A stretch of DNA of 64,000 nt from NCBI RefSeq assembly GCF_029167365.1, contig NZ_JARFNM010000001.1, forward strand, positions 736,001 to 800,000. The letters are read 5' to 3'. The notes beneath the pieces were generated by a model. The model saw nothing but the letters and a program-made list of their open reading frames with translations. It was not told the DNA's origin and made no database searches. Below are positions 42,777 to 50,612 of the stretch, piece after piece. This DNA is from Amygdalobacter nucleatus. Its GTDB lineage: Bacteria; Bacillota; Clostridia; Saccharofermentanales; Fastidiosipilaceae. Both the position numbers and the translations under genes were made by a program. Position 1 is the stretch's first letter. Every line of letters starts with the position of its first letter.

Positions 42777-42968
42777 ATGCAGACATTAGCAAAGCAAAGC
42801 AAGAAGTTAGGCTTAGATTTCATAGTAGCTGCTACACGCTTATATGCTTGCGCACCTAAGTTGGGCATAAAACGTTACAAACAGCCACTTAAAGCAAAAG
42901 CACTTTCAGAAGAGCATAAAGATACTGACAAGTTAGTTAATAATAATTGGTTAAAAGGCCCTCATTGA
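42777..42968 (+). CDS. Possible small basic protein, 63 residues
   Basis: I recognise no family. ATG at 42777 with GAGG 9 bases upstream. The product is basic, with a hydrophobic centre (FIVAATRLYACAPKLGIKRY) too short and polar for a sure membrane span. The stop TGA lies within the loop side of a strong terminator, the usual arrangement for a small monocistronic gene. TACAAT at about 42701 and an inverted repeat CGTAAATT/AATTTACG (42716-42748) lie upstream. Chance is possible, as the gene is short. Confidence 0.4.
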   Translation: MQTLAKQSKKLGLDFIVAATRLYACAPKLGIKRYKQPLKAKALSEEHKDTDKLVNNNWLKGPH

Positions 42969-42976
42969 GGGCCTTT
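42954..42976. terminator. Bidirectional terminator
   Basis: Perfect 10-bp stem AAAGGCCCTC / GAGGGCCTTT (42954-42963 with 42967-42976) with a 3-base loop. A-run on the left and T-run on the right allow it to stop both the small plus-strand gene and the minus-strand peptidase gene. Confidence 0.85.
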
Positions 42977-42983
42977 CGCTTAA

Positions 42984-44888
42984 CTACCAGATTGTAACTT
43001 GCTGTTCTTTAGATAAGTACATTTTATCGTTAGGGTTTAACTTATAGAAAGTTTGGAAACTTGCCAAATTCATCAACTGGACATTGGCTCTTAAGAGATT
43101 TGGGGCATGGCAATCAATACTTAACAACAATTTGAAGTATTCATCTGAACCTTTCATACGCCAGATGCGGGCCCAGTTCACATAGAAGTCAGCTTCATGT
43201 GCCTTATCATCTTTGAGACAAGCTGTATAAGCACAAGAGATGCCACCAGCATCAGCAATATTTTCTGAAACTGTTAATTTACCGTTACATGGGCCAACTG
43301 GCGTTTCACGTTTATCGAACAATTGGATCATCTCATTCGTCTTTAGCTTGAAATTAGCATAGTCGCTCTCTTGCCACCAATTACAGAGATTACCTTCCTC
43401 ATCAAATTGGCTACCATTGTTATCGAACGCGTGCGATATTTCATGTGCCATTACAGCGCCAATTCCACCATAGTTGCTAGCAGGTGTGGCATTTAGGTCG
43501 TAAAATGGTGGCTGCAAGATGGCAGCAGGGAAGACTATACAGTTTTCAGAAGGTGAGTAATACGCATTTACAGTATCGGCTGTCATTGACCATAATTCAG
43601 GATCAATTGGCTCATTAAAGTGCTTGATCTTGTAAGCTCTAATTTGACGATTAAGATCCATAGCTGTAGCCAAAAGTGATGGTTCATTTGCATCAATATT
43701 GACAGTTAATTCGTCATAGAGAGGTGAAAGCTTGTCTGGATAAGCAATGTGTAAAGCCAAATGCTCCAACTTTTTAATTGCCATCTCTTTTGTGCTAGCA
43801 CTCAGCCAACTATTTGCTTGCAAACGCTCTTTGTATACATTGATCATATTTTTGAGCATATCCAAGATATTGGCTTTAGCAGCCGGGCTGATATGCTTTT
43901 TAGCATAAGCTAAGCCAAAGGCATCACCGAAGTAAGATTGCGCTATGGAGAAAGTATACTTTTCAAAACTTCTAGCTTCTTTAACGCCCATCATTGCGCG
44001 GGAGAAAGCGCCACCTAAAATTCTTAACTCATCATTTAAGTAATTAGAAGCACTCAAAGCGATATTAACTTTGGCCCAGCTCTTGAAATTCACGAAGTTG
44101 TCGTCAGTCATAAACATAGCTAAGTTAGCTGTGAAATTCGGTTCTGCATCACTAACTTTTGTTTCAACGCTAATTGCATATTGCTTTGCGATAATCGTAC
44201 CTAAATCTTGTAGCATAGCTGGTAATTTGGCGATGTAGTCTTTTAATGATAATGGATGATAATCATCGACATAATCAGATTTTGCTTCATTTGATTTCGT
44301 AAATCTAGCGAAACTAGCATCGAATTTGATTGTGCGCTCAATGTCAGCTTCTGCAGCTTGCCAGTTGAGCTTTTTTAGGTAATTAAGTGTACATGTTCGA
44401 TAGCTATCTAGTAATTGCTTAGCTTGCGGATGATTCTCAGCATAATAACTTGAGTCAGGCAAAATTGTGGCGTTTGGGCCAAAATAGAGCATCTTTTTGC
44501 GCGCGCTTTTCATATCGGAGCTGCTACTATATACGATAGGAAATGGAAATTCTAAGTTTTTGTAATTTACAAAATCAGCGACAATATCGTGCCAATTTGT
44601 GTATTTATTAAAAGAATCTAAAAGTGTTTGCAATTTGTTTAAATCGTTACAAGTGCGTTTTGACTCTGTACGGGCTAATTTTAAGAGCTTGCTGAAATTA
44701 AGTAATTGTGGCTGATCCTTAACTAAATCAGGCTGTTCTAGCCAAATTTGGGCTTGGTTTAAGCCTTCTTTCTCAATTTGCAGATAAAGTTCGTGAAATG
44801 TGCTCAATGCTGGCAAGTCAGCAGGTACTTTACAGGTATCTAGCCAATTTTGGTTGACGTGATTGTAAAAATTGTCTTCTAGGCGCAT
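42984..44888 (-). CDS. pepO: M13-family zinc endopeptidase (PepO/neprilysin type)
   Basis: 634 residues, normal for bacterial PepO. Zinc motif MAHEISHAFDNNG (HExxH) near residue 483 and the third ligand Glu in ENIADAGG near residue 545; the substrate-binding NAYYSPSENCIVFPAAILQPP motif precedes them. There is no signal peptide or membrane anchor, so it is a cytoplasmic oligopeptidase. AGGAGGGG site. Single gene, divergent from rex. Confidence 0.94.
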   Translation of the reverse strand: MRLEDNFYNHVNQNWLDTCKVPADLPALSTFHELYLQIEKEGLNQAQIWLEQPDLVKDQPQLLNFSKLLKLARTESKRTCNDLNKLQTLLDSFNKYTNWHDIVADFVNYKNLEFPFPIVYSSSSDMKSARKKMLYFGPNATILPDSSYYAENHPQAKQLLDSYRTCTLNYLKKLNWQAAEADIERTIKFDASFARFTKSNEAKSDYVDDYHPLSLKDYIAKLPAMLQDLGTIIAKQYAISVETKVSDAEPNFTANLAMFMTDDNFVNFKSWAKVNIALSASNYLNDELRILGGAFSRAMMGVKEARSFEKYTFSIAQSYFGDAFGLAYAKKHISPAAKANILDMLKNMINVYKERLQANSWLSASTKEMAIKKLEHLALHIAYPDKLSPLYDELTVNIDANEPSLLATAMDLNRQIRAYKIKHFNEPIDPELWSMTADTVNAYYSPSENCIVFPAAILQPPFYDLNATPASNYGGIGAVMAHEISHAFDNNGSQFDEEGNLCNWWQESDYANFKLKTNEMIQLFDKRETPVGPCNGKLTVSENIADAGGISCAYTACLKDDKAHEADFYVNWARIWRMKGSDEYFKLLLSIDCHAPNLLRANVQLMNLASFQTFYKLNPNDKMYLSKEQQVTIW

Positions 44889-44998
44889 AACCCCTCCTAA
44901 ATTTTGTCTAAATAGTTAATTATTTGTGTAAATAACAATTTCCATATCATAACATAAACAAAACAAATTTCAATTTGCTATAATATTATTTATTTAAT

Positions 44999-45014
44999 AC
45001 TTGTCTTAACAAGT
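44999..45014 (+). promoter_or_regulatory. Palindromes in the rex leader (possible autoregulatory site)
   Basis: ACTTGT-CTTA-ACAAGT (44999-45014) overlaps TTAAC-AA-GTTAA just to its right, and lies 15-20 bases after a TATAAT (44979-44984). The halves TTGT and ACAA are those of a Rex operator, but the spacing is shorter than the standard 18-bp site, so Rex binding is only a suggestion. Confidence 0.4.
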
Positions 45015-45047
45015 TAAGTTTAATTTACAAAAGGAGTATTTAGAGAG

Positions 45048-45698
45048 ATGTTTAAGCGAATTAGAACTGAGAGTGTGCCTGCTCCAACTATTCGGCGTTT
45101 ACCGACTTATTTAAATTGTCTTTTGCATATTCAGGCCAAGGGAGTGACGGCTGTATCATCATCTACTATTGCCGAAATGCTCAGTTTAACTGGTATTCAA
45201 GTGCGAAAAGATTTAGCTTGGGTCTCTGATTCTGGTAAACCTAGGACAGGTTTTCCAATCGATCGTTTGATCAACGATATTAAGAACTTTTTGGGCTACA
45301 ATGAATTGCGTGAAGCGGCTTTGATCGGTGTCGGCCATTTGGGCGGTGCTTTCTTACATTACCCTGGATTCAATGAGTATGGATTGACAATTTCGATGGC
45401 TTTTGATGTTAATACTGAGCTTATCAAGCAGTATCAGAATGATACAGTTCCTGTTTATTCCATGAGCGATTTAAGCAAAGTTCAATTACCTGAATTGGCA
45501 ATTTTGACTGTACCTAAAGATCAAGCCCAAGCTGTTGCTGAACAATTGGTACAATACGGTACACGTGCAATTTGGAACTTCTCAACTGTGCATTTGAACT
45601 TACCAGAAACAGTTATAGTTGAAAATGTGGACTTAGCTCAGTCATTGGCTTTGCTCTGGAATCAATACGAATTACAGAATATGAATATTAAGCGTTAA
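45048..45698 (+). CDS. rex: Redox-sensing transcriptional repressor Rex
   Basis: 216 residues. N-terminal winged helix (TIRRLPTYLNCLLHI through LTGIQVRKDLAW, with GKPRTGFPIDRL) and C-terminal Rossmann domain with the NADH site IGVGHLGGAFLHY near residue 88. Rex senses the NADH/NAD ratio and represses fermentation and respiration genes at low NADH. AAGGAG site. An inverted repeat stands in the leader. Monocistronic, followed by a hairpin. Confidence 0.95.
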   Translation: MFKRIRTESVPAPTIRRLPTYLNCLLHIQAKGVTAVSSSTIAEMLSLTGIQVRKDLAWVSDSGKPRTGFPIDRLINDIKNFLGYNELREAALIGVGHLGGAFLHYPGFNEYGLTISMAFDVNTELIKQYQNDTVPVYSMSDLSKVQLPELAILTVPKDQAQAVAEQLVQYGTRAIWNFSTVHLNLPETVIVENVDLAQSLALLWNQYELQNMNIKR

Positions 45699-45767
45699 TT
45701 TCCCAGTGGTAAATTGCTGCAGCATGATTTTAGAGCTTACAGTAACATTTGATTTTTGAAAGCTTAG

Positions 45768-45796
45768 CGGCGTAATTGACATGAGCAGTTACGCCG
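45768..45796 (+). terminator. Hairpin after rex
   Basis: 8-bp stem CGGCGTAA / TTACGCCG with a 13-base loop, followed by TTAATATTT. A moderate terminator. Confidence 0.6.
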
Positions 45797-45839
45797 TTAA
45801 TATTTGTAGCAAAGAGCTGGAGAAATAAGGTGAAAGCTT

Positions 45840-46293
45840 ATGAGTATAGAGATTATAAATTTAAGTATGACATATAGTACAGATGGGGGGAGAAAATAAA
45901 GTACTAAAGAATATATCTCTAGATATTAAAAGTGGCGAATTTATCATCATAACAGGCCCAAGCGGCTCGGGAAAGTCTACACCTTTGAATTTAATTGGTG
46001 GCTTGGAAAATATAAAATAGGGCGAAATCATAGTCGATGGAATTGAATTGAATAAGCGAACTGAAAATGGCTTAGCTGATTATAGAAGCAATAAGCTTGC
46101 CTTTGTTTTTCAGGCCTACAACCTGTTAGACAGTTTTAATCTGGACGACAATATTAAACTTGTCCCCCAAAATGGTCATGATGATAAAAAAAAGAAGTGA
46201 AGTGCTGGAAGCAGTTGACCTAATAGCCAAACGTAAAGCTTATCCAAGTTCCTTGTCAGGTGGTGAACAACAAAGAGCATCCATTGCAAAAAG
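45840..46293 (+). pseudogene. Decayed MacB/LolD-type ABC transporter ATPase
   Basis: Starts [19 protein letters not shown], hits a stop, and continues in another frame as [14 protein letters not shown], Walker [11 protein letters not shown] (Pro in place of the usual Leu or Thr), [11 protein letters not shown], an in-frame TAG at 46018-46020, GEIIVDGIEL, and the Q-loop LAFVFQAYNLLDSF. A second frameshift near 46180 is followed by the signature SSLSGGEQQRASIAKR. After that the gene breaks off without Walker B and runs into a permease fragment. At least two frameshifts and two stops. Confidence 0.87.
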
Positions 46294-46296
46294 GAG

Positions 46297-46530
46297 ATGT
46301 ATGCCCTTACTATTTTCGCCATTATAATAGGCACATTACTTTCTAAATATTTATCAATCAAGCTGCTTACAATTATGGGTAGTTCTACCGATTTGATGTA
46401 TATCGGCAAAGCTTCGACCAAGCTGATTGCTTCTATTACAACGCTAATTATATCTATACTTCTAAATACCATAATAGCTAAATCAATCGACAAAATTGAT
46501 CTAGTAAAAGAACTTAAGAGTAAAGACTAA
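46297..46530 (+). pseudogene. FtsX-like ABC permease, C-terminal remnant
   Basis: 77 residues read as YALTIFAIIIGTLLSKYLSI, then a loop and a last membrane segment (LIASITTLIISILLNTIIAK), ending in DKIDLVKELKSKD, which is the characteristic end of FtsX/MacB-type permeases. The remainder (several hundred residues) is missing; the fragment is joined directly to the ATPase remnant. One deletion therefore removed the end of the ATPase and most of the permease. Confidence 0.8.
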
Positions 46531-46584
46531 AAATGGAGCAGAGCACTAGCTGAATACATTGGTTACGGCATTTGTTTGGCGACA

Positions 46585-47616
46585 TTATTGTTTGGCGTCA
46601 TCATTGTAAATTTGAAAATCTGGAATGAATGACTCACTTTGAGTTGTCGCAGCTTGCGTAAAGGCATGCTTGACGCCTAGATTAATAGCAAAATCGACAA
46701 ATTCTTCGTATTCTTCGGTTAGAACATGGCGGTTTAATTCGGGATATTTTTTGAGAATTTGCGGAATGGGGGTGTATTGGTTCATCAAGCTAAGATAAAT
46801 GTTATCGCCATAAAGCGTGTAGGCGTAGGCTAGTATCGCCTTAGCTTCATTGACAAAACCAGGCATCAGCAAGATTCTGAGAATTAAACCTTTTTTCAAA
46901 AGCTTAAAACCAGGTGCAGGCTTACTTGTTTTAGTAAATGGCTTATTGGCAAATTGTAATTTACCAACTTGGCGGTACATTTCATCCACAACCTTGAAGC
47001 TAATTTCAGGATAATTGGCAAAGCCAAGATACTTCCTAGCTGAACTTGCCTGATAGAACTTAATATCAGGTAAGTAAATGTCAATCAAACCTGATAGCTT
47101 TTTCAACATATCGAGGCTTTCATAAGATGAACTGTTGTAAACAAAAGGTATCTGTATACCAGCTTCTTTGGTGGCATAGAGGGCTGGAATTAAACTAGCT
47201 AGCTGATGGCCGGCGGTGACTAGGTTGATATTACAGGCCCCTTGCGCTTCCAAATCAAGACAAGCTTTGACAAACTCACCCTGGCTAAATTCCTTACCCA
47301 ACTTACGCAAATTTTTGCGCCGCCTAGACGTAGAAATAGCACAATTTTGGCAAAAGACACAAGACAGGTTACAGCCAGTGAAGAAAATAGCGCCAGAGCC
47401 ACTTGTCCCGGAAATTGGTGGTTCTTCGTAAAAGTGTAAAGCAGCGCGGGCAATATGCAAATTAGTCCCACTTAGACAAAAGCCAAGTTCACCATCTAGG
47501 CGATTAACTTGGCAATTTTGGGGACAAATTTGACAGCAACGGTAAAGCTGCTGCCATTCTTTGAGAGTAGAATTAGCATTTAAGTTAGCTAAAATAGCTT
47601 CATTTTCAGCGCGCAT
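46585..47616 (-). CDS. Radical SAM protein, PflA-like (COG1313 type)
   Basis: 343 residues. An N-terminal CCQICPQNCQVNR cysteine region (about residues 27-39) is followed by the radical SAM cluster motif FFTGCNLSCVFCQNC near residue 79 (CxxxCxxC). YLPDIKFY and the C-terminal EYEEFVDFAINLGVKHAF match the uncharacterised pyruvate-formate-lyase-activase-like group. It has no glycyl-radical enzyme partner nearby, so its target is unknown. It ends a few bases before the maf gene on the same strand. Confidence 0.87.
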   Translation of the reverse strand: MRAENEAILANLNANSTLKEWQQLYRCCQICPQNCQVNRLDGELGFCLSGTNLHIARAALHFYEEPPISGTSGSGAIFFTGCNLSCVFCQNCAISTSRRRKNLRKLGKEFSQGEFVKACLDLEAQGACNINLVTAGHQLASLIPALYATKEAGIQIPFVYNSSSYESLDMLKKLSGLIDIYLPDIKFYQASSARKYLGFANYPEISFKVVDEMYRQVGKLQFANKPFTKTSKPAPGFKLLKKGLILRILLMPGFVNEAKAILAYAYTLYGDNIYLSLMNQYTPIPQILKKYPELNRHVLTEEYEEFVDFAINLGVKHAFTQAATTQSESFIPDFQIYNDDAKQ

Positions 47617-47624
47617 GAATAGCC

Positions 47625-48878
47625 TTATTTATTGTGCTTCAAAAATTGCGGCAAATCCCGTTGACTAAAGCTAGAACTTGATTTTAGTGAGCTTAATTTA
47701 GATTTGAGCGCTCCAACTAATTCTTGTTCGTTGGTATTTATCGGCTTACTCAAGCTTAAATCAGGTTCAGCCAACTTAGCACTTTGTTTGTTGAAGTCAG
47801 TTTGCTCAACGCTTTTCAGACCTGGCCCAGCTTGCTGATAGCCTTCAGTTTCGTTGGCCTTATCATGTGCCTTGTCTGCTTGCTTTTCATTTTGAGTGGC
47901 ATTGTAGCTAGTCAAATTTTGTAAAAGCGTGGAATTAAATCTTGCAACTGAACTTTTTGTCCTAACTGGAATTGGCCGGTAATTATCATGTTCAGGTGTT
48001 GCATTAGTTTCAACTGTTGCAGCTTTTGGCTGAACAATTGGCTTGATTTCACTGATTCTTGTTTGAGTACGTTGTGAATTGACCTGAGCTTCCGTTTGCT
48101 TAAATGGCATAAGTTCGCCACATTTTTGGAGTATGGCGTGAATTGGCAAACCCATAATAGTGTAGACATCGCCATCAATTTTATTAATTAAGCAAGCTGT
48201 TTGCTCTTGCACAGCATAGCCGCCGGCTTTGTCAAAACAGGCACCAGAGGCAATGTAATCTTCGATAATGCGTGTGAATAGAGGTGAATTAGCTTGCATA
48301 TAGACACCAGCTTGTTCAACGAACAAGATTCTGACGTAGTTATCTTTTTCGACATAAGTATCTGGCAAAGCTTCAATCCGCTCAATTGTCTGCTTGCTTA
48401 AATTGAATTTATTCAATAAATCTTTGCTGATTAATAAGCAGACTGAGGTTGAAACTTGATGAAATTGGCCGAACTTGCTACAACATTCTTCTTCGTTGCA
48501 GGCATGTGCTTCTTGCATGATATTAGCTTCGTCAGCATTGAGCGTTTCACCTAATAAAAGTTTGAACATGATTCTAGCAATTTCAGCATTATTGGGTTTG
48601 CCTAAGATATAGCCTCGACACATAACGATTGTATCGGAAGCAAGAATAAGTGGAGCAGAGGTCATCCTAGCAGCTGTTAAAGCTTTATGAAAAGCTAACT
48701 CGCTTGTCACGATTCGTCCGAGTGCAGATTGACAGACATCGTTGTAAATTGCCAGTAATCTTTTAGTGAGTGTAGCTTCGTCTAATTGTGGACTATAAGT
48801 AACGAAATCAATTTGGGCAAGATTAAGAATGCTCTTGCGCCGTGGGGAAGAACTAGCTAAAAGTAATTGAACTGACAT
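47625..48878 (-). CDS. maf: Maf-like nucleotide pyrophosphatase with long C-terminal extension
   Basis: 417 residues against about 190 for ordinary Maf. Start ATG 48878 behind CAGGAG; the 48896 start lacks a site. The Maf core is present: LLLASSSPRRKSIL, ILASDTIVM, GKPN, IEDYIASGACFDKAGGYAVQEQ, and IDGDVYTIMGLPIHAI. Two insertions expand the core (about residues 100-140). After about residue 262 follows a roughly 155-residue low-complexity tail rich in Gln, Asn, Lys and Ser, ending KSSSSFSQRDLPQFLKHNK. The core hydrolyses non-canonical nucleoside triphosphates and acts in cell division control; the tail has no recognisable domain. Confidence 0.88.
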   Translation of the reverse strand: MSVQLLLASSSPRRKSILNLAQIDFVTYSPQLDEATLTKRLLAIYNDVCQSALGRIVTSELAFHKALTAARMTSAPLILASDTIVMCRGYILGKPNNAEIARIMFKLLLGETLNADEANIMQEAHACNEEECCSKFGQFHQVSTSVCLLISKDLLNKFNLSKQTIERIEALPDTYVEKDNYVRILFVEQAGVYMQANSPLFTRIIEDYIASGACFDKAGGYAVQEQTACLINKIDGDVYTIMGLPIHAILQKCGELMPFKQTEAQVNSQRTQTRISEIKPIVQPKAATVETNATPEHDNYRPIPVRTKSSVARFNSTLLQNLTSYNATQNEKQADKAHDKANETEGYQQAGPGLKSVEQTDFNKQSAKLAEPDLSLSKPINTNEQELVGALKSKLSSLKSSSSFSQRDLPQFLKHNK

Positions 48879-49536
48879 ATCTAACTCCTGAATCAAAATC
48901 TAGTGTCAATAAAAATTTGCATTGCAAGTATAATTGACTTTTCCACATTTTGCTATAACTTGATTTTAACCTGTTTGTAATATGCCACGGTATATCAAGC
49001 CAAAATTCCTTAGCTTAATGGGTTGGTGATTGGAGATATATCAATTAAGCGATGTATGACGGTAGCTTGTACTTAATCTGATTTTTCGTTACAACTTAGG
49101 TACCAGAACCCACTACGTTCCCCGATTCATTCTCTGATTTCAAAATGTGGGGGTCTATTTTAGAGGATGTTAATTACCCTGGTAGAGCCATTCAAATTTT
49201 CCAGAGAAGCTTCTACATTGGTAAAACCTTGCTTAAATATTGATGGACTAATTCACCGTTTAGCGTGCTCTGATAATTTGTTACTTATTTATTCGATTCT
49301 GAAAAAGCAAAAGCAAAGCTTATTCTTAAAACAAAAAACTACTACTCATTATCAATCTATATTAATTAGTCAGAAATAGTTGAAGAATATACTAAAATGT
49401 CATGAGCTTACGAAGTATATTTTTTTCTTGCCTGCTTATGAAATTTCACAGGCATTTTCAGTGAGCTACGTCGTATGTTTCCTAATCTGTTCGATGTGCT
49501 ATATAATTAAATAAAACATATTTTGGGGAGATGACA
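48879..49536. other. Long intergenic region with a possible decayed coding stretch
   Basis: About 660 bases without a supportable gene. A 70-codon open frame at 49167-49379 has no ribosome site and no recognisable product. In another frame broken peptides such as EDVNYPGRAIQIFQRSFYIG are visible between stops, which may be the rest of a dead gene. A TTGGGGAG ribosome site for rnhA ends the region. I see no tRNA, rRNA or riboswitch fold. Confidence 0.4.
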
Positions 49537-50013
49537 ATGGTAGAGCAAGCTAGTATAGAGGATCCAACTTTACATATTTATACTGACGGTGCCTGTTCTG
49601 GTAACCCTGGCTATGGCGGTTGGGCTTGTGTTTTGCTTTATCGTGGCTACAAGAAAGAAATGTCAGGCGGCGAGGTAAGCACGACTAACAATCGGATGGA
49701 GCTGACAGCTGTTATTCGGGCTTTAGATTGCTTAAAGAAGCAAGTGCCAACAATCATATACAGTGATAGTAGCTATGTCGTCAACGCTTTTAAGCAAGGC
49801 TGGGTTGTGAGCTGGCAGAAGCATAATTGGCTGAATAGTACGAAGAAAGAAGTCAGCAATAAGGACTTATGGCAGGAGCTTATAAAGCTTGTTGATAAAT
49901 ATAGTGTCAGCTTTGTTAAGGTAAAGGGCCATAGCGATAATAAATATAACAATCGCTGTGATGAACTAGCTGTGGCGGAATGGCGTAAACTAAAGAAAAT
50001 TAAGGATTGTTGA
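49537..50013 (+). CDS. rnhA: Ribonuclease HI
   Basis: 158 residues from ATG 49537 (GGGGAG 6 bases upstream; the ATG at 49531 is too close). Degrades RNA in RNA-DNA hybrids. Catalytic residues are clear: Asp in LHIYTDGACSGNPG, Glu in NNRMELTAV, Asp in IIYSDSSYVV, and Asp in NNRCDELAVAEW; the KVKGHSDN loop supplies the histidine. The basic handle (HNWLNSTKKEV) is kept. First gene of rnhA-NUDIX-ftsK-folD. Confidence 0.95.
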   Translation: MVEQASIEDPTLHIYTDGACSGNPGYGGWACVLLYRGYKKEMSGGEVSTTNNRMELTAVIRALDCLKKQVPTIIYSDSSYVVNAFKQGWVVSWQKHNWLNSTKKEVSNKDLWQELIKLVDKYSVSFVKVKGHSDNKYNNRCDELAVAEWRKLKKIKDC

Positions 50014-50021
50014 GGCGAAAT

Positions 50022-50603
50022 ATGATTAACGAGCAAGAGCTTGGAGATAAGAGTAAGTCGGAATTTTTAGAAACAGAAGTTAGTTCAGAGACCTTTTTTA
50101 ATGGCTATGTTTTTACCGCTAAGAAATTTCAAGTGAAGTTACCTGATGGTTCAGTCCATCCAAGAGAAGTAGCTTTACACAATGGCGGAGCTTGCATTGC
50201 CGCTCAACTTCCTGATGGCAAATTTTTGTTAGTTAGACAGTATCGTTTTGCTGTACAGCAGGAATTGTTAGAATTTCCAGCTGGCAAAATTGAAAAGGCC
50301 GAACTTGCCAAATTGTGCGCAATGCGTGAATTAGAAGAAGAGTGCGGCTATAAAGCTCAAAAAGTTGTTGACCTAGGCTATATTTATCCAACATGTGGTT
50401 ATTCCTCTGAGCGAATTTATCTATACTATGCAACGAATTTGCAAAAAACAGCCCAAAACTTAGATGATGGCGAAAATTTATCCATCTTAAAGCTGAGTTT
50501 ACCGGAGATTATCACATTGATTGAGCAAGGCAAATTACATGATGGCAAAACGATTGCCTTAGCATACAAAATCAAGCAATTATTAGACAGTAAGCAAAAT
50601 TAA
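50022..50603 (+). CDS. NUDIX hydrolase, ADP-ribose pyrophosphatase type
   Basis: 193 residues from ATG 50022 with GAGGCG upstream. NUDIX box at about residues 92-114: GKIEKAELAKLCAM then RELEEECGY. The preceding FLLVRQYRFAVQQELLEFPAGK (shown here only in part: LVRQYR and ELLEFPAG) is the signature of ADP-ribose pyrophosphatases, which split ADP-ribose to AMP and ribose-5-phosphate. It lies 8 bases after rnhA and 9 before ftsK. Confidence 0.9.
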   Translation: MINEQELGDKSKSEFLETEVSSETFFNGYVFTAKKFQVKLPDGSVHPREVALHNGGACIAAQLPDGKFLLVRQYRFAVQQELLEFPAGKIEKAELAKLCAMRELEEECGYKAQKVVDLGYIYPTCGYSSERIYLYYATNLQKTAQNLDDGENLSILKLSLPEIITLIEQGKLHDGKTIALAYKIKQLLDSKQN

Positions 50604-50612
50604 GGGAGAGTC

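Noticed and set aside
44920-44935. TTATTT-GTGT-AAATAA as a Rex operator
   Set aside because: It lacks the TTGTG/CACAA halves at Rex spacing; AT-rich palindromes of this size are common here.
49167-49379. 70-codon open frame before rnhA
   Set aside because: No ribosome site, no recognisable product and atypical composition; kept only as part of the unexplained gap.
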